DNA of 64,000 nucleotides from Phytophthora colocasiae. Its lineage: Eukaryota; Oomycota; Peronosporomycetes; Peronosporales; Peronosporaceae. Shown here piece after piece: positions 30,201 through 41,212 of this stretch. The notes below the pieces were generated by a model. That model worked only from the letters and a program-made list of their open reading frames with translations, was not told where the DNA came from and ran no database searches. The position numbers were made by a program, and so were the translations under genes. Location of the stretch: the NCBI GenBank assembly GCA_018806915.1, contig JAGKQI010000105.1, positions 930,001-994,000 on the forward strand, given 5' to 3'. Positions within the stretch are counted from its first letter, which is position 1. The number at the start of each line of letters is the position of its first letter.

Positions 30201-31227
30201 TAAGTTTGCTAGCACTAGTACGTGTATCTGTGACTATTTGCTAACTGCTTTTATATTTACAGGACGACACGTTCCAGGGGGTCGCCGGATCTCGATTCCC
30301 TGCCCGTCAGCGATGCGGGACTACCATCGCTGGATGGGCGGGGTGGACATCCATGACCAACTACGGCTCCAGCGCTACTCACTGCAGTTATCTGTGCGAT
30401 TCCGCAAGTACTACAAAGCGATCTTCTTGGGGCTAGTGGATATGGCGGTTGTCAACGCCTTCATCGTCTACAGAGAGGCCAAGAAGCAGCAAGGCAACCC
30501 ACCCGCAGATCATGCAAAGTTTCTTGAGGTGCTACAGGCGCAGCTACTTCAGACAACGGTAGACGATTTCATCGATGAGGTATATACTGCATTAGGACAT
30601 CCAGACATGCTGTATATTGGACTGAAGTTGTATATATGCAATCGTTGCCTATTTTGTATAGGTACCTACACCAGGTTCCACACCAAGCCGCCAAGTTGCA
30701 GTCATCGGTGCGGAGCACAAACTGTCCGAATTTCCAGAGTGGGTTCAGGTGCGCGAGGGCTTTCGCAAGCGGCCCCAGCATCAGTGCAAGGTCTGCTCAA
30801 TTCGTAAGACCAAAGTCGGACAGCGAACTGCCACCAGGTTCTATTGCGAAGCCTGTAGCGTCGGCACCAAGCGGTAAGTTTCGGGTAGTGCTGATTTCGT
30901 ATGTGTGATTCAAACTTACTGTGTGCATGCTGTAGTGTATATCTGTGTGATCGTGTTCGCCCAGAGCACTACCCGAACAACAACATGACATGCCATCAAA
31001 TTTGGCATGTCAAATGGAAGAACGGCGACGAGCGCCCGCGCCCTCGGTTTGGGCGAGATATTCAGATGCGAGGACTTGGGAAGAAACGCCGCCGCCGTCC
31101 TTCTCCAGATGCTGAGGACGGAGGGCAGGAAGAAGAGAAGGAGGAGCAGCAGGAGGGAGATGAAGAAGAGAAAGAGGACGAGCAGGAGGAAGCGGAAGAG
31201 GAGGAGGTGGGCGAGGAGGAGTCGTAA
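27298..31227 (+). CDS. piggyBac transposase, 8 exons, 1112 residues
   Basis: Exons 27298-28127, 28220-28315, 28396-28886, 28987-29662, 29775-30199, 30263-30579, 30662-30873 and 30936-31227 total 3339 nt and join in frame. Introns are 62-112 bp, start GTAAGT, GTGAGT, GTACGT, GTATAT or GTGCGA and end AG; intron 5 has a CTAAC branch site. The N-terminus is Lys/Ala-rich and basic, then acidic. The DDE_Tnp_1_7 domain starts near YDGEYGPTAEV. The three catalytic Asp are visible: SFDEAMIPSR, VVTDRFYTSV and MGGVDIHDQLR. A C-terminal Cys-rich finger (CKVCSIRK, FYCEAC, YLCDRVR) crosses the last intron, followed by an acidic tail. The upstream frame is open, so the start could be another ATG (27451). 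It cuts and pastes at TTAA. Confidence 0.9.
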
Positions 31228-31287
31228 GAAGCGTTAGGACGATGGTAGCGAACAAGACAAGTAGGAACACTGATGATTACAATCGCA

Positions 31288-31293
31288 AATAAA
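31288..31293 (+). terminator. polyadenylation signal of the piggyBac gene
   Basis: AATAAA about 60 bp after the transposase stop at 31227. A second AATAAA is near 31378. Confidence 0.5.
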
Positions 31294-31582
31294 AGATTGC
31301 TTGCAACATGATGTTCAATCCCTCTGGAACTGAAGCGTGGCATAGCTAGGCAAAAATGTTTGCTCTGTGTCAACTTCAAATAAAAAGGCCCAAACCAGTC
31401 GCAGTATATACAACATACGCCCACCTGCGAGACTGGAGAAGGTGTATATGACAACTTCGCTGGTACATAGCGCTGCGCACGATGTGCAAGCAATCTTGAC
31501 CGATCAGGTTGCCTTCCCGCAGTACAGACTTTACACTCGTACTTATCGCAGGCAATACAAAAATCAAGATTAGACTGTCCTT

Positions 31583-31607
31583 AACATGTAGTATTATACA
31601 ACATGTT
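31583..31607 (-). repeat. piggyBac subterminal repeat, right
   Basis: Exact reverse complement of 27261-27285. Confidence 0.85.
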
Positions 31608-31654
31608 AAAGACTTGCCGGGGGGTCAAAATAGGCTTGAGAGCGGGGGGGTTAA

Positions 31655-31766
31655 TTATACTTATTTAAATAAGTATACTTAAATTAAGTCTATTCTAATT
31701 GCACGCTTCCTCATATACCTAAGCGCGCGTGTACGCCACCTAATAGGTCTAGGTAGACCTATTACA
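31655..31766 (+). repeat. 3' LTR of Gypsy A1, right part
   Basis: Last 112 bp of the LTR, ending CCTATTACA and followed by TCAGA (31767-31771). Confidence 0.92.
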
Positions 31767-31771
31767 TCAGA

Positions 31772-34653
31772 TCAACCGAGGTGGAGCCTTCAAGGTGGTG
31801 TTTGACGGCTCCGAGATGCATATTGCGCGCAAGTCGTCGAGGAAGATCGTTGCTTCCGCGGACCTGGTCGACGGACTCTACTGGCCTACCACGAAGTACC
31901 CCAGAGGTTCTGCCAATTTGACGACTACGGTCTCGACCAACAGTGTCGATCTTCATGCACGAATGGTTCATTCTCCGAACGACGTGCTACGGAAGATGGT
32001 TTCGACCGGCATGGTGACGGGCGCAAAAATGCCGACCTCGTCGAAGAACTCAAGCCGGGTGTCAGCAAGGGAAGATGGTCCAAAACCCTTTCCAAGTAAC
32101 CCGGACAAGCCCAAGTACAAGCCATTCGAGTTCCTGCACTTCGACCTTTTTGGCGCCATGGAGAAAGAGTCGCTTGGTGGCAGCAAGTATCTACTGCTGA
32201 TCACTGACGAAGCCAGCGGCTGCATGACGGGATTCTGTTTGCGCGCCAAGTCGGAGGGTGGAGACTGTCTGCGCAAGTTCATCGCTAAAGTGGAGCGCCA
32301 ATTCGATGCCAGAGGTCAGGATTCGTGCGTCATGACGGTGCCAAGAAGTTCGCGACCAACTCGCTCAAGGCCTTTTACGACAATCATGGCATTGAAGTCC
32401 AGCCGACGGTTCGATATGCGCATCAGACGAATGCTACTGCGGAACGCGCCAACCGGACGATTGTGACTATCGGGCGCAGCATGCTTCACTTCGCACGTTT
32501 GGACAAGACGTTTTGGGCGGAAGCGGCGATGACGGCAATTTACATCAAGAATCGACTGCCATCACCCAAGGTCCCAGGGAAGACGCCGCTTGATATTGTG
32601 TACAAGAGGAAGCCCAACGTAGAAGCACATGCGCGTTTTTCGGCTGCAAGGCCTACGTCCTGACGCCAAAGGAGAAGCTTGACTCAAGTGGGACCCCAAG
32701 GCTCGTGAAGGAATTTTCATGGGCTACGAAGACCGTTCTGAAGGCGTATCGCGTTTATGACATCGAGGCCAGGGCCAGGTAGTGATTTCTCGCGATGTCA
32801 CTTTCGACGAATCGACGCTTCGACGATGCCAATGTTGTTGATGATGATGAAGATGTCGAAGATGCTGCGGATATCGCTTGAAGACCTCGAGATTTCGAAC
32901 GACCATGGAACGCGTGAATTCAAGCAGGCGGGAAAACGCAGGCTCGTTCTAACGCCGAGGATCGTGAACATGTTCGTCGACCGCGTCGCAGTGCTGGATT
33001 AGAAGAAGCGAAGCGCTCCGGACTCGACCATCAAGAAGCCAAATCTGAAGACAATGATGATGATGACTCGACTCAGCCGATGAACTGGCATGCGAGTGCG
33101 AATGCAGCGGAGACGAGTGACAGCGCCGAGCCGAAGACGTTCCAAGATGCTGTGAGCGGCGAAGACCAAGTCCACTGGCGCAAGGCGATCCGAGCAGAAC
33201 TCAAGTCGATGCGACTTCGTGGAGTGTTTCGTGGCGCCAAATTACCGAACAACCAACGCGTAGTTGGAACCAAGTGGGTGTTCAAGATCAAGCGTAAAGC
33301 CGACGGGTCCATCGAGAAGTACAAGGCTCGACTTGTCGCGAAAGAATTTGTGCAGAAGTACGGCATCGACTACACCGAGACGTTTTCGCCAGTGGTCAAG
33401 TACGTCACGCTGCGAATGATCATCGCTGTGGCCAAATTCTTCAATTGGCCCCTCGACCAACTTGATGTCGTCACGGCGTTCCTGTACGGCTTGATGAAGG
33501 AGAAGGTGTTCTGCAGTGTTCCAGAAGGCGTGGAACTTGATGACGGCTACGACTGCGTGGAACTGCTCAAGGCGATCTACGGTCTCAAGCAAGCTCGAGT
33601 GTGGAATGAGACCTTCGACGAGTATGTGCGCTCCATCGGATTTCGCGTTTCGAGCTACGATCCGTGCCTCTACATCAAGGTTGTCGACGGTGACTGCGTT
33701 CTGATGCTGGTGTACGTCGACGATGTTTTGGTGACCGGAAGCTCTTCGACGATCATTGCGGAAGTCAAGAAACAGCTCAAGGCACGATTCTAAATGACCG
33801 ACAGCGGCAAGTGTTCCTTTATTCTGGGCATCAGAAGTGTTTGACAACGCAGATGGCAGCGTCACGTTGTCCCAAGCTCGCTACATCAACGACATCCTGG
33901 AGCGCTTTGGCATGCAGAACTGCAAACCTGCTGCCAGTCCAGTCGACCTCAGCATGAAGCTCGTTGCCAGTGACGTCTCGACCAAGTTGGATGCGCCGTT
34001 CCGTGAAGCTGTCGGTGCTCTCATGCACTTGATGACGTCGGACATTGCTTTTTGCAGTCGGTTACGTTTCGCGCTTCATGGAGAACCCTCAAGTCGAGCA
34101 CTGGATTGTAGTCAAGCGCATCTTCCGTTACCTTCAAGGCACCAAGTCGCATGGACTTCGTTTTTTGCCGGCCAAGGGAATTGACTTTCGTGGCTATTCG
34201 GATGCAGACTGGGCTGGTGACCACAGTGGCCGCAAGTCAACATCGGGCTATCTGTTTCAAGTTCTTGGCGGACCTGTGTCGTGGGGATCAGAAGCAATCG
34301 AGTGTGTCTCTCTCCACGAGCGAAGCGGAGTACATTGCGCTCAGTCTGGCAAGTGGGTGCACAAGCTTCTGTGTGAGATCCTCGACGCTGCAGGCGAAGA
34401 CATCCCGGATCTGAAGATTTTCGAAGACAATCAGTCGTGCATCAAGATGACGAAGAACCCTGTGAACCATGGCCGCGCGAAGCACATCGACATCAAGTAC
34501 CACCACATCCGTGATGAAGTCAAGCGCGGTGAAGTGATCGTCGAGTACTGCGAGACTACGACCATGCTGGCCGACATCTTGACCAAGGGACTCGGCGGAC
34601 CTCGTCACAAGGACTTAACGACGGCTCTTGGCGTTCAAGCGTGTTCGCATTGA
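31772..34653 (+). pseudogene. Copia-1 integrase, RT and RNase H, broken
   Basis: Resumes the Copia-1 pol: the pre-integrase region (RMVHSPNDVLRKMVSTG), integrase (FEFLHFDLFGAMEKES; VRYAHQTNATAERANRTI), RVT_2 reverse transcriptase (VGTKWVFKIKRKADG, LYGLMKEKVFC, LVYVDDVLVTGSS) and RNase H (GYSDADWAGDHSGRKSTSGY, EAEYIALSLA, HIDIKYHHIRD, ADILTKGL). Breaks against Copia-2 lie near 32310, 32620, 32690, 32870 and 33830, with a TAA at 33791-33793. The shift within RNase H near 34345 is shared with Copia-2. The end TGA at 34651 abuts the purine tract GAGAGGGGC. Confidence 0.9.
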
Positions 34654-34660
34654 GAGGGGC

Positions 34661-34942
34661 TGTTGCAGGTGATCCAATACGATCCCGCAATGATTACGGT
34701 AAGATGTTTACGCCACCGATGATTAGACGAGTAGGATGATTGGACGAGTACAGAGTGTTGGTGATTGGATGCACCAAATGATTGGATGCAGACTAGGTAG
34801 AGAAGACAGTGTAATCTTATATCAATCAATCACTTCTGAATTTCCATTCTACCCCTCAAGTGACTTCCCTCGCCTCGGCCTCCTCGCCTCAAGCTTCGGC
34901 AGTCCTCCCCTCGCAAGACAACCTCTACCACGACCTTCTTCA
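34661..34942 (+). repeat. 3' LTR of Copia-1
   Basis: 282 bp, followed by TATCC (34943-34947). Confidence 0.93.
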
Positions 34943-34947
34943 TATCC

Positions 34948-35729
34948 TACGATCACATGACACTGGCTACATGGCTGATCCCTAACTTGGTTCCCCTAAC
35001 CCTGATCCGGGCTGATGCGATACTTAATCGGGAGCTGATGCGATACTTAATCGGGAGCCGATCGCCCCGTGATCCCGCTTGATCTGGGGAGTCAGGATCA
35101 GGCCGATGGAGGTGTCCAAAGGGTCGGGTTGAGTCGTGAGTCGATGAGAACCGGCCTCGTACTTAGTCGGAGGCGATCGCCGCGCGATCCCACTTGGTCG
35201 ATGCCCGAAGAGCCAGGATCAAGCTCGTAGAGAGACCCGCGTCGAGCCTTGAGCCCAATTTAGCATGGAGTCGATCTCGCACTCTATCCGGAGGCGATCC
35301 TGCTTGGTCATCTTCCGGAGAACCCAGATCACACTTTTGGCAAAGCCAAGGGTGTCGTCACCACTTCCCTTCTACGCTGATCCCCTTTGACAATCGCCCC
35401 ACTGCCACAGATCATCGGCGCCAGAACTCCTGAAGTCGCCATCTGTTCACTGCCTGAGTCCACCTGATTCACCCCGTCACATTTGCTCTCCGGAGCGCAG
35501 ATCAGGGCTGCTGGAGTCGTTAGTGACGTCCCCGGGTCGGAGGCCATCCTCTTGGTCCGTTGTCCGGTGGCGACCCGCTGCGACTGTTCCCAGTCGGGAT
35601 CCACCATGCCGTTATCTGACTCACCTCAAATCTGGGTATCACAGATAGTCCCTGTCGCTCCCTCCGGCTCTCCCGACTTCGTGGCTGGGATCACCTATCC
35701 CGGGAAATCTTCTTATTCACTTCACCACA
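34948..35729 (-). mobile_element. solo LTR of a Gypsy B-like family, right part
   Basis: Continues 1526-2192 after removal of Copia-1. It ends ..CACTTCACCACA then CTAG. Sequences GATCGCC and ACTTAATCGGGAG recur. No coding potential stands out. Confidence 0.78.
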
Positions 35730-35733
35730 CTAG

Positions 35734-38093
35734 CTACAAACTATTTGCCAAGGTGCTCGCTACACGACTACAGAGATTCATCGGACGGTTGATCGGCAAC
35801 ACACAGCAGATGAACCGGTCGGAGAAGGATCCACGAAGAATGGATACTTTTACTCGGTGATCATGATGCTTGCCCATTTGGAATCTTCGATCAGTGATGC
35901 GCTGCTATCTGAGGGTGATAGTGCTGGGATTTTATTGCTCGATTTCGCAAAGCCGTGGATAGGCTCTATATGCTCGAAGCTACGACAATTTGGCTTCGCC
36001 GCAGAATTTGTACATTTGATTGAACGGCTCCACGTGCATACGTCGGCGCGGTTTTTCGTTAATGGAGAGCTATCGAGACCATTCGAGGTCAAGTCGGGGA
36101 TAAGGCAGGGGTGCCCGTTGGCGCCTTTGCTCTTCATACTGGCAGCGGAACTGTTAGGCCTCGCTTTAGCTACAGTTTGGCAATATCTCGGGTCTGCGTA
36201 TGCAGCCAAGCAAAAGCAAGTATATTTTTCTCAACAAGACCGTAAATCGTGAGTAGTGGCGTGGGGTTCCAGTCCTATCGGTGCGATATCTAGGATACGA
36301 AGTGGGCTTGGGGGATATGCACAAGTATAACTGGGCGAAACAAGTCAGCAGCGTTAAACGGCGAATGGCGACTGCTAAACATGCGGCCACTACGGTGCGG
36401 GATCGCGTGGATCTGCTCAATGCGGTAGTCTTGCCCTCAATTCTGTTCACAGCCAAAGTGTTCCCACCCTCGCAAACGATCCTACAGCAACTCATCAACA
36501 TGCAGAAGCAGTTTTTGTGGCACCGCCAGGTTATTGATGATCCAAGCCGCCACAAGATGTCTCCCATATTGGTATTCACCCCGAAGGGGGCAGGCGGACT
36601 GGGGCTAGCGGACATTTCGGTGGCGATTCAGGCACAGCGCGCAAAAGATACGCTGCTCTGGCTTCTCAGTCGCAGGGATATTTACTCCGATGCGTGGTTG
36701 GCGTGGACAGGAGTCTTCGCGTCATCGACTGGAGAACTGGGTGTGTCGCCACGACGGCCCCGAGCGATGGGTACGGGGTGGACCTCGCGGAGACGAACGC
36801 TACAACTCGATATGGGTCCTTTAATCGCACTATCTCCTGCGGAAGCACTCGTTCGCCAACAAATAACGAAGCAGAAATTACCGGAACTCGCAGCAGATGT
36901 AGCGAGAGATGAGGCCAGTACAACTCGTCAACCCGTTTCGAGAGAGGCGATCACGGTGAACGTGGACCTGAGGGATATTCCACTGCCTAGCGACTCCAGT
37001 AGAAATTGCTGCATTCTGGGGTAGGTTTACGTGGGCAGACAATCCTTGACTTCCCGATAGCAATGCCTCCACGTTGACCCGACGTAAGTACGAACGCATC
37101 CAAGCCACGCGAATTGAAGTCTTTCAATTTACTCGAACCACGGCAACGCTATTTACCGCGCAAGTACCGACAACGGCCGGATTCGAACGGGGCCATACTA
37201 TTGTGAAGCTACAGCGCTGGCTTATTGCGATCCTACTCAACTATCCACGGTTAAATATTGGGGATGTGCTCGGGCATCCCCCGCCGCTGCAGCTACGACG
37301 TCCGCCAGTGCTCGACCACCAGAACCTATGGGAGCTACGCGACTGTCACGTTATCCAAGGGGCGGGCATTACCCTGCAACAACAGGCCAATGAGCTTGTA
37401 TGGGCGGTTGTCGATCAGGAAAGCGCGGCTTCGGATGTGAAGAAACTGCGAGAAAACTCAGGAGGGGTGTGTTTCTGGCAAACCCACTCATCCATGCCTT
37501 CCCCTGGGCAGTGCCCAAAACCACACGCAACAAGGCCCTTGTCTGGAAACTCAAGCAGCAGATCAAGCGGCGATTCAAAGGGTGTAAAGACCGGTGCAAA
37601 CTGTCTGTACTGGAAAAGTGGAGAACAATGGGGCAGAACGGGTCCGAGGGCTGCAGAGTCAAACTCCTCGGCGACTCTGGGCTCACTGAAATCTGATAAC
37701 CAACTATCAGGTGTGGGTGAACTATCGGCTTGCAGCACAGCAGCTCAATATCCACTACGCGGGGTGGCAGGAGGAGCAGAGGTGTCCGCTGGATACGCGC
37801 TGACCAGAAGGACGGACAACGCTCACACATATCGTGTGGGACTGCTCAAGAGCTCAAGCATTCTGGAAAAAGTTACTGACTCATTGGCTGGATCAGGAAG
37901 TTACAGACGGTGGGCTTGCAGCATACAAAGACTTCCTATCGTCTAGAACTCGACCGCCCATTGGCAGCCGTCTCCAAGAGCGCGTCATTCATCTCTATGA
38001 GCAGTGGACTGTGGAATATGAAGCAGCTTTGGGACGGATTTGGTGGGATTTTTGTAGCTTCGGAATAGCCATACTCTGGCCGGTGCGGAACCA
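35734..38093 (+). pseudogene. LINE-1 right fragment: RT, connection and zinc end
   Basis: Joins 1525 after removal of the nest. KVLATRLQRFIGRLIGNTQQ, GILLLDFAKPW, VKSGIRQGCPLAPLLFILA and the thumb RYLGYEVGLGDMHKY are visible in three frames. The catalytic YADD block is missing between LLGLAL (near 36165) and YAAKQK (near 36200), so it is deleted. The C-terminus keeps the LINE zinc region (RCPLDTR, DNAHT.., WDCSRAQAFWKKLLTHWL). It is cut at 38093 by the truncated LTR of Copia-2. Confidence 0.85.
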
Positions 38094-38148
38094 TGGCGTA
38101 AACATCTTACCGTAATCATCGCGGGATCGTATTGGATCACCTGCAACA
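38094..38148 (-). repeat. truncated 3' LTR of Copia-2
   Basis: Reverse complement of the first ~55 bp of the Copia-1 LTR (TGTTGCAGGTGATCC..GTTTACGCCA), then an abrupt join to LINE sequence. The purine tract GAGAGGGGC is next to it on the minus strand. Confidence 0.85.
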
Positions 38149-38155
38149 GCCCCTC

Positions 38156-40796
38156 TCAATGCGAACACGCTTGAACGCCAAGAGCCGTCGTTAAGTCCTT
38201 GTGACGAGGTCCGCCGAGTCCCTTGGTCAAGATGTCGGCCAGCATGGTCGTAGTCTCGCAGTACTCGACGATCACTTCACCGCGCTTGACTTCATCACGG
38301 ATGTGGTGGTACTTGATGTCGATGTGCTTCGCGCGGCCATGGTTCACAGGGTTCTTCGTCATCTTGATGCACGACTGATTGTCTTCGAAAATCTTCAGAT
38401 CCGGGATGTCTTCGCCTGCAGCGTCGAGGATCTCACACAGAAGCTTGTGCACCCACTTGCCAGACTGAGCGCAATGTACTCCGCTTCGCTCGTGGAGAGA
38501 GACACACTCGATTGCTTCTTGGATCCCCACGACACAGGTCCGCCAAGAACTTGAAACAGATAGCCCGATGTTGACTTGCGGCCACTGTGGTCACCAGCCC
38601 AGTCTGCATCCGAATAGCCACGAAAGTCAATTCCCTTGGCCGGCAAAAAACGAAGTCCATGCGACTTGGTGCCTTGAAGGTAACGGAAGATGCGCTTGAC
38701 TACAATCCAGTGCTCGACTTGAGGGTTCTCCATGAAGCGCGAAACGTAACCGACTGCAAAAGCAATGTCCGACGTCATCAAGTGCATGAGAGCACCGACA
38801 GCTTCACGGAACGGCGCATCCAACTTGGTCGAGACGTCACTGGCAACGAGCTTCATGCTGAGGTCGACTGGACTGGCAGCAGGTTTGCAGTTCTGCATGC
38901 CAAAGCGCTCCAGGATGTCGTTGATGTAGCGAGCTTGGGACAACGTGACGCTGCCATCTGCGTTGTCAAACACTTCGATGCCCAGAATGAAGGAACACTT
39001 GCCGCTGTCGGTCATCTCGAATCGTGCCTTGAGCTGCTTCTTGACTTCAGCAATGATCGTCGAAGAGCTTCCGGTCACCAAAACATCGTCGACGTACACC
39101 AGCATCAGAACGCAGTCACCGTCGACAACCTTGATGTAGAGGCACGGATCGTAGCTCGAAACGCGAAATCCGATGGAGCGCACATACTCGTCGAAGGTCT
39201 CATTCCACACTCGAGCTTGCTTGAGACCGTAGATCGCCTTGAGCAGTTCCACGCAGTCGTAGCCGTCATCAAGTTCCACGCCTTCTGGAACACTGCAGAA
39301 CACCTTCTCCTTCATCAAGCCGTACAGGAACGCCGTGACGACATCAAGTTGGTCGAGGGGCCAATTGAAGAATTTGGCCACAGCGATGATCATTCGCAGC
39401 GTGACGTACTTGACCACCGGCGAAAACGTCTCGGTGTAGTCGATGCCGTACTTCTGCACAAATTCTTTCGCGACAAGTCGAGCCTTGTATTTCTCGATGG
39501 ACCCGTCGGCTTTACGCTGGATCTTGAACACCCACTTGGTTCCGACTGCGCGTTGGTTGTTCGGTAATTTGGCGCCACGAAACACTCCACGAAGTCGCAT
39601 CGACTTGAGTTCTGCTCGGATCGCCTTGCGCCAGTGGACTTGGTCTTCGCCGCTCACAGCATCTTGGAACGTCTTCGGCTCGGCGCTGTCACTCGTCTCC
39701 GCTGCATTCGCACTCGCATGCCAGTTCATCGGCTGAGTCGAGTCATCATCATCATTGTCTTCAGATTTGGCTTCTTGATGGTCGGAGTCCGGAGCGCTTG
39801 CTTCTTCTAATCCAGCACTGCGACGCGGTCGACGAACATGTTCACGATCCTCGGCGTTAGAACGAGCCTTGCGTTTTCCCGCCTGCTTGAATTCACGCGT
39901 TCCATGGTCGTTCGAAATCTCGAGGTCTTCAAGGATATCCGCAGCATCTTCGACATCTTCATCATCATCAACAACATTGGCATCGTCGAAGGTCGATTCG
40001 TCGAAAGTGACATCGCGAGAAATCACTACCTGGCCCGCCTCGATGTCATAAACGCGATACGCCTTCGAACGGTCTTCGTAGCCCATGAAAATTCCTTCAC
40101 GAGCCTTGGGGTACCACTTGAGTCGCTTCTCCTTTGGCGTCAGGACGTAGGCCTTGCAGCCGAAAACGCGCATGTGCTTCACGTTGGGCTTCCTCTTGTA
40201 CACAATATCAAGCGACGTCTTCCCTGGGACCTTGGGTGATGGCAGTCGATTTTTGATGTAAATTGCCGTCATCGCCGCTTCCGCCCAAAACGTCTTGTCC
40301 AAACGTGCGAAGTGAAGCATGCTGCGCCCGATAGTCACAATCGTCCGGTTGGCGCGTTCCGCAGTAGCATTCGTCTGATGCGCATATCGAACCGTCGGCT
40401 GGACTTCAATGCCATGATTGTCGTAAAAGGCCTTGAGCGAGTTGGTCGCGAACTCCTTGGCACCGTCATGACGCACGAACTTGACCCTGGCATCGAATTG
40501 GCGCTCCACTTTAGCGATGAACTTGCGCAGACAGTCTCCACCCTCCGACTTGGCGCGCAAACAGAATCCTGTCATGCAGCCGCTGGCTTCGTCAGTGATC
40601 AGCAGTAGATACTTGCTGCCACCAAGCGACTCTTTCTCCATGGCGCCACAAAGGTCGAAGTGCAGGAACTCGAATGGCTTGTACTTGGGCTTGTCCGGGT
40701 TACTCGGAAAGGGTTTTTGGACCATCTTCCCTTGCTGACACCCGCGGCATCCGCTTGAGTTCTTCGACGAGGTCGGCATTTTTGCGCCCGTCACCA
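38156..40796 (-). pseudogene. Copia-2 pol: integrase, RT, RNase H
   Basis: Near-identical to Copia-1 pol but in one long frame from MVTGAKMPTSSKN (near 40798) to 38395, with the integrase (D of FDLCGAM, VRHDGAKEFATNSL, TAERANR), RVT_2 (VYVDDVLV) and RNase H. A frameshift near 38458 separates EAEYIALSLA from the rest of RNase H (38156-38457). The 5' part of the element is missing: the frame runs straight into the C LTR at 40801, which adds a foreign N-terminus open to 40932. It lacks gag, protease and the 5' LTR. Confidence 0.9.
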
Positions 40797-40800
40797 TGTC

Positions 40801-41202
40801 TGCAGCGGGGCTGCGTAGGCACAGAGGAAGTTTAGTTGACTCGTAGAGTTCTGCTTGCAAGGCACTAGCCTTCGGTTTTATACAAGAACCAAGTAGTCCA
40901 CTAAATACGGGACTCACAGAGTCAGTGTCCATATAATAAAGGAACTAACACTAACTATGTAAAATGCAAACTGAATTATATTGACTTTTATTGCACTAGT
41001 CCTAAATGTGATAGATTTAGTATCTAGCATACTAAATCCTAATCAAAATGCAATGTGTGGCTCTCAGCCAACCCCCCCTCACATGGGTACATGTGACGTG
41101 TGAGATACGATGTGTCATACACAGATCTGTGACGTGTGACCTGGCCGGTGTATACCACACCAACTGTAGCCAGGGCGCGCAGCGCCGTGTAACCCCGTTA
41201 CA
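40801..41202 (-). repeat. 3' LTR of a Gypsy C element
   Basis: On the minus strand it runs TGTAACGGGGTTACACGG to ..CCCCGCTGCA. A purine tract (GGTGGGAGGG, minus) lies at 41203-41212. The R-U5 half closely matches 55326-55600, but the U3 half (about 41060-41190) differs. Confidence 0.85.
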
Positions 41203-41212
41203 CCCTCCCACC

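Larger units (their letters stand above)
27196..31650 (+). mobile_element. complete piggyBac DNA transposon
   Basis: 4455 bp bounded by a perfect 15-bp inverted repeat CCCCCCCGCTCTCAA (27196-27210 and 31636-31650) and flanked by TTAA on both sides (27192-27195, 31651-31654), the piggyBac signature. It interrupts the A1 3' LTR; removing it and one TTAA restores exactly 460 bp. Inside are a subterminal inverted repeat and one multi-exon transposase gene whose frame joins without stops. It is the youngest-looking element in the nest and could be active. Confidence 0.95.
3581..31766 (+). mobile_element. Gypsy A1, hairpin-rich chromovirus, interrupted by B and piggyBac
   Basis: Both LTRs are exactly 460 bp once the piggyBac is removed from the 3' one. 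The duplication TCAGA occurs at 3576-3580 and 31767-31771. Order: LTR, primer site, gag, protease, hairpin-array linker, RT, RNase H, integrase (split by B at 8646-24547), chromodomain, antisense frame, purine tract, LTR. I see six LTR differences. The coding region has many frameshifts, including one in the protease active site, so this copy is dead. Copy A2 at 43434 gives the intact readings for comparison. Confidence 0.93.
2193..34942 (+). mobile_element. Copia-1 LTR retrotransposon (outer copy, hosts Gypsy A1)
   Basis: Two 282-bp LTRs (2193-2474 and 34661-34942), TG..CA ended, are flanked by the 5-bp duplication TATCC (2188-2192 and 34943-34947). Internal order is primer site, gag with zinc knuckle, protease, integrase, RT, RNase H, purine tract, 3' LTR. 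I count three differences between the LTRs, so the insertion is young, yet the coding region carries a nonsense codon and several frameshifts. Gypsy A1 sits in the pre-integrase region at 3581-31766. A truncated second copy (Copia-2) lies at 38094-40796 on the minus strand. Confidence 0.93.

Noticed and set aside
36694..36912. Small frames in the LINE-1 right part as separate genes
   Set aside because: They are alternative frames of the decayed RT connection region.
38587..39567. 326-codon plus frame antisense to Copia-2 pol
   Set aside because: It is the in-register shadow of the real RT/integrase frame on the minus strand.
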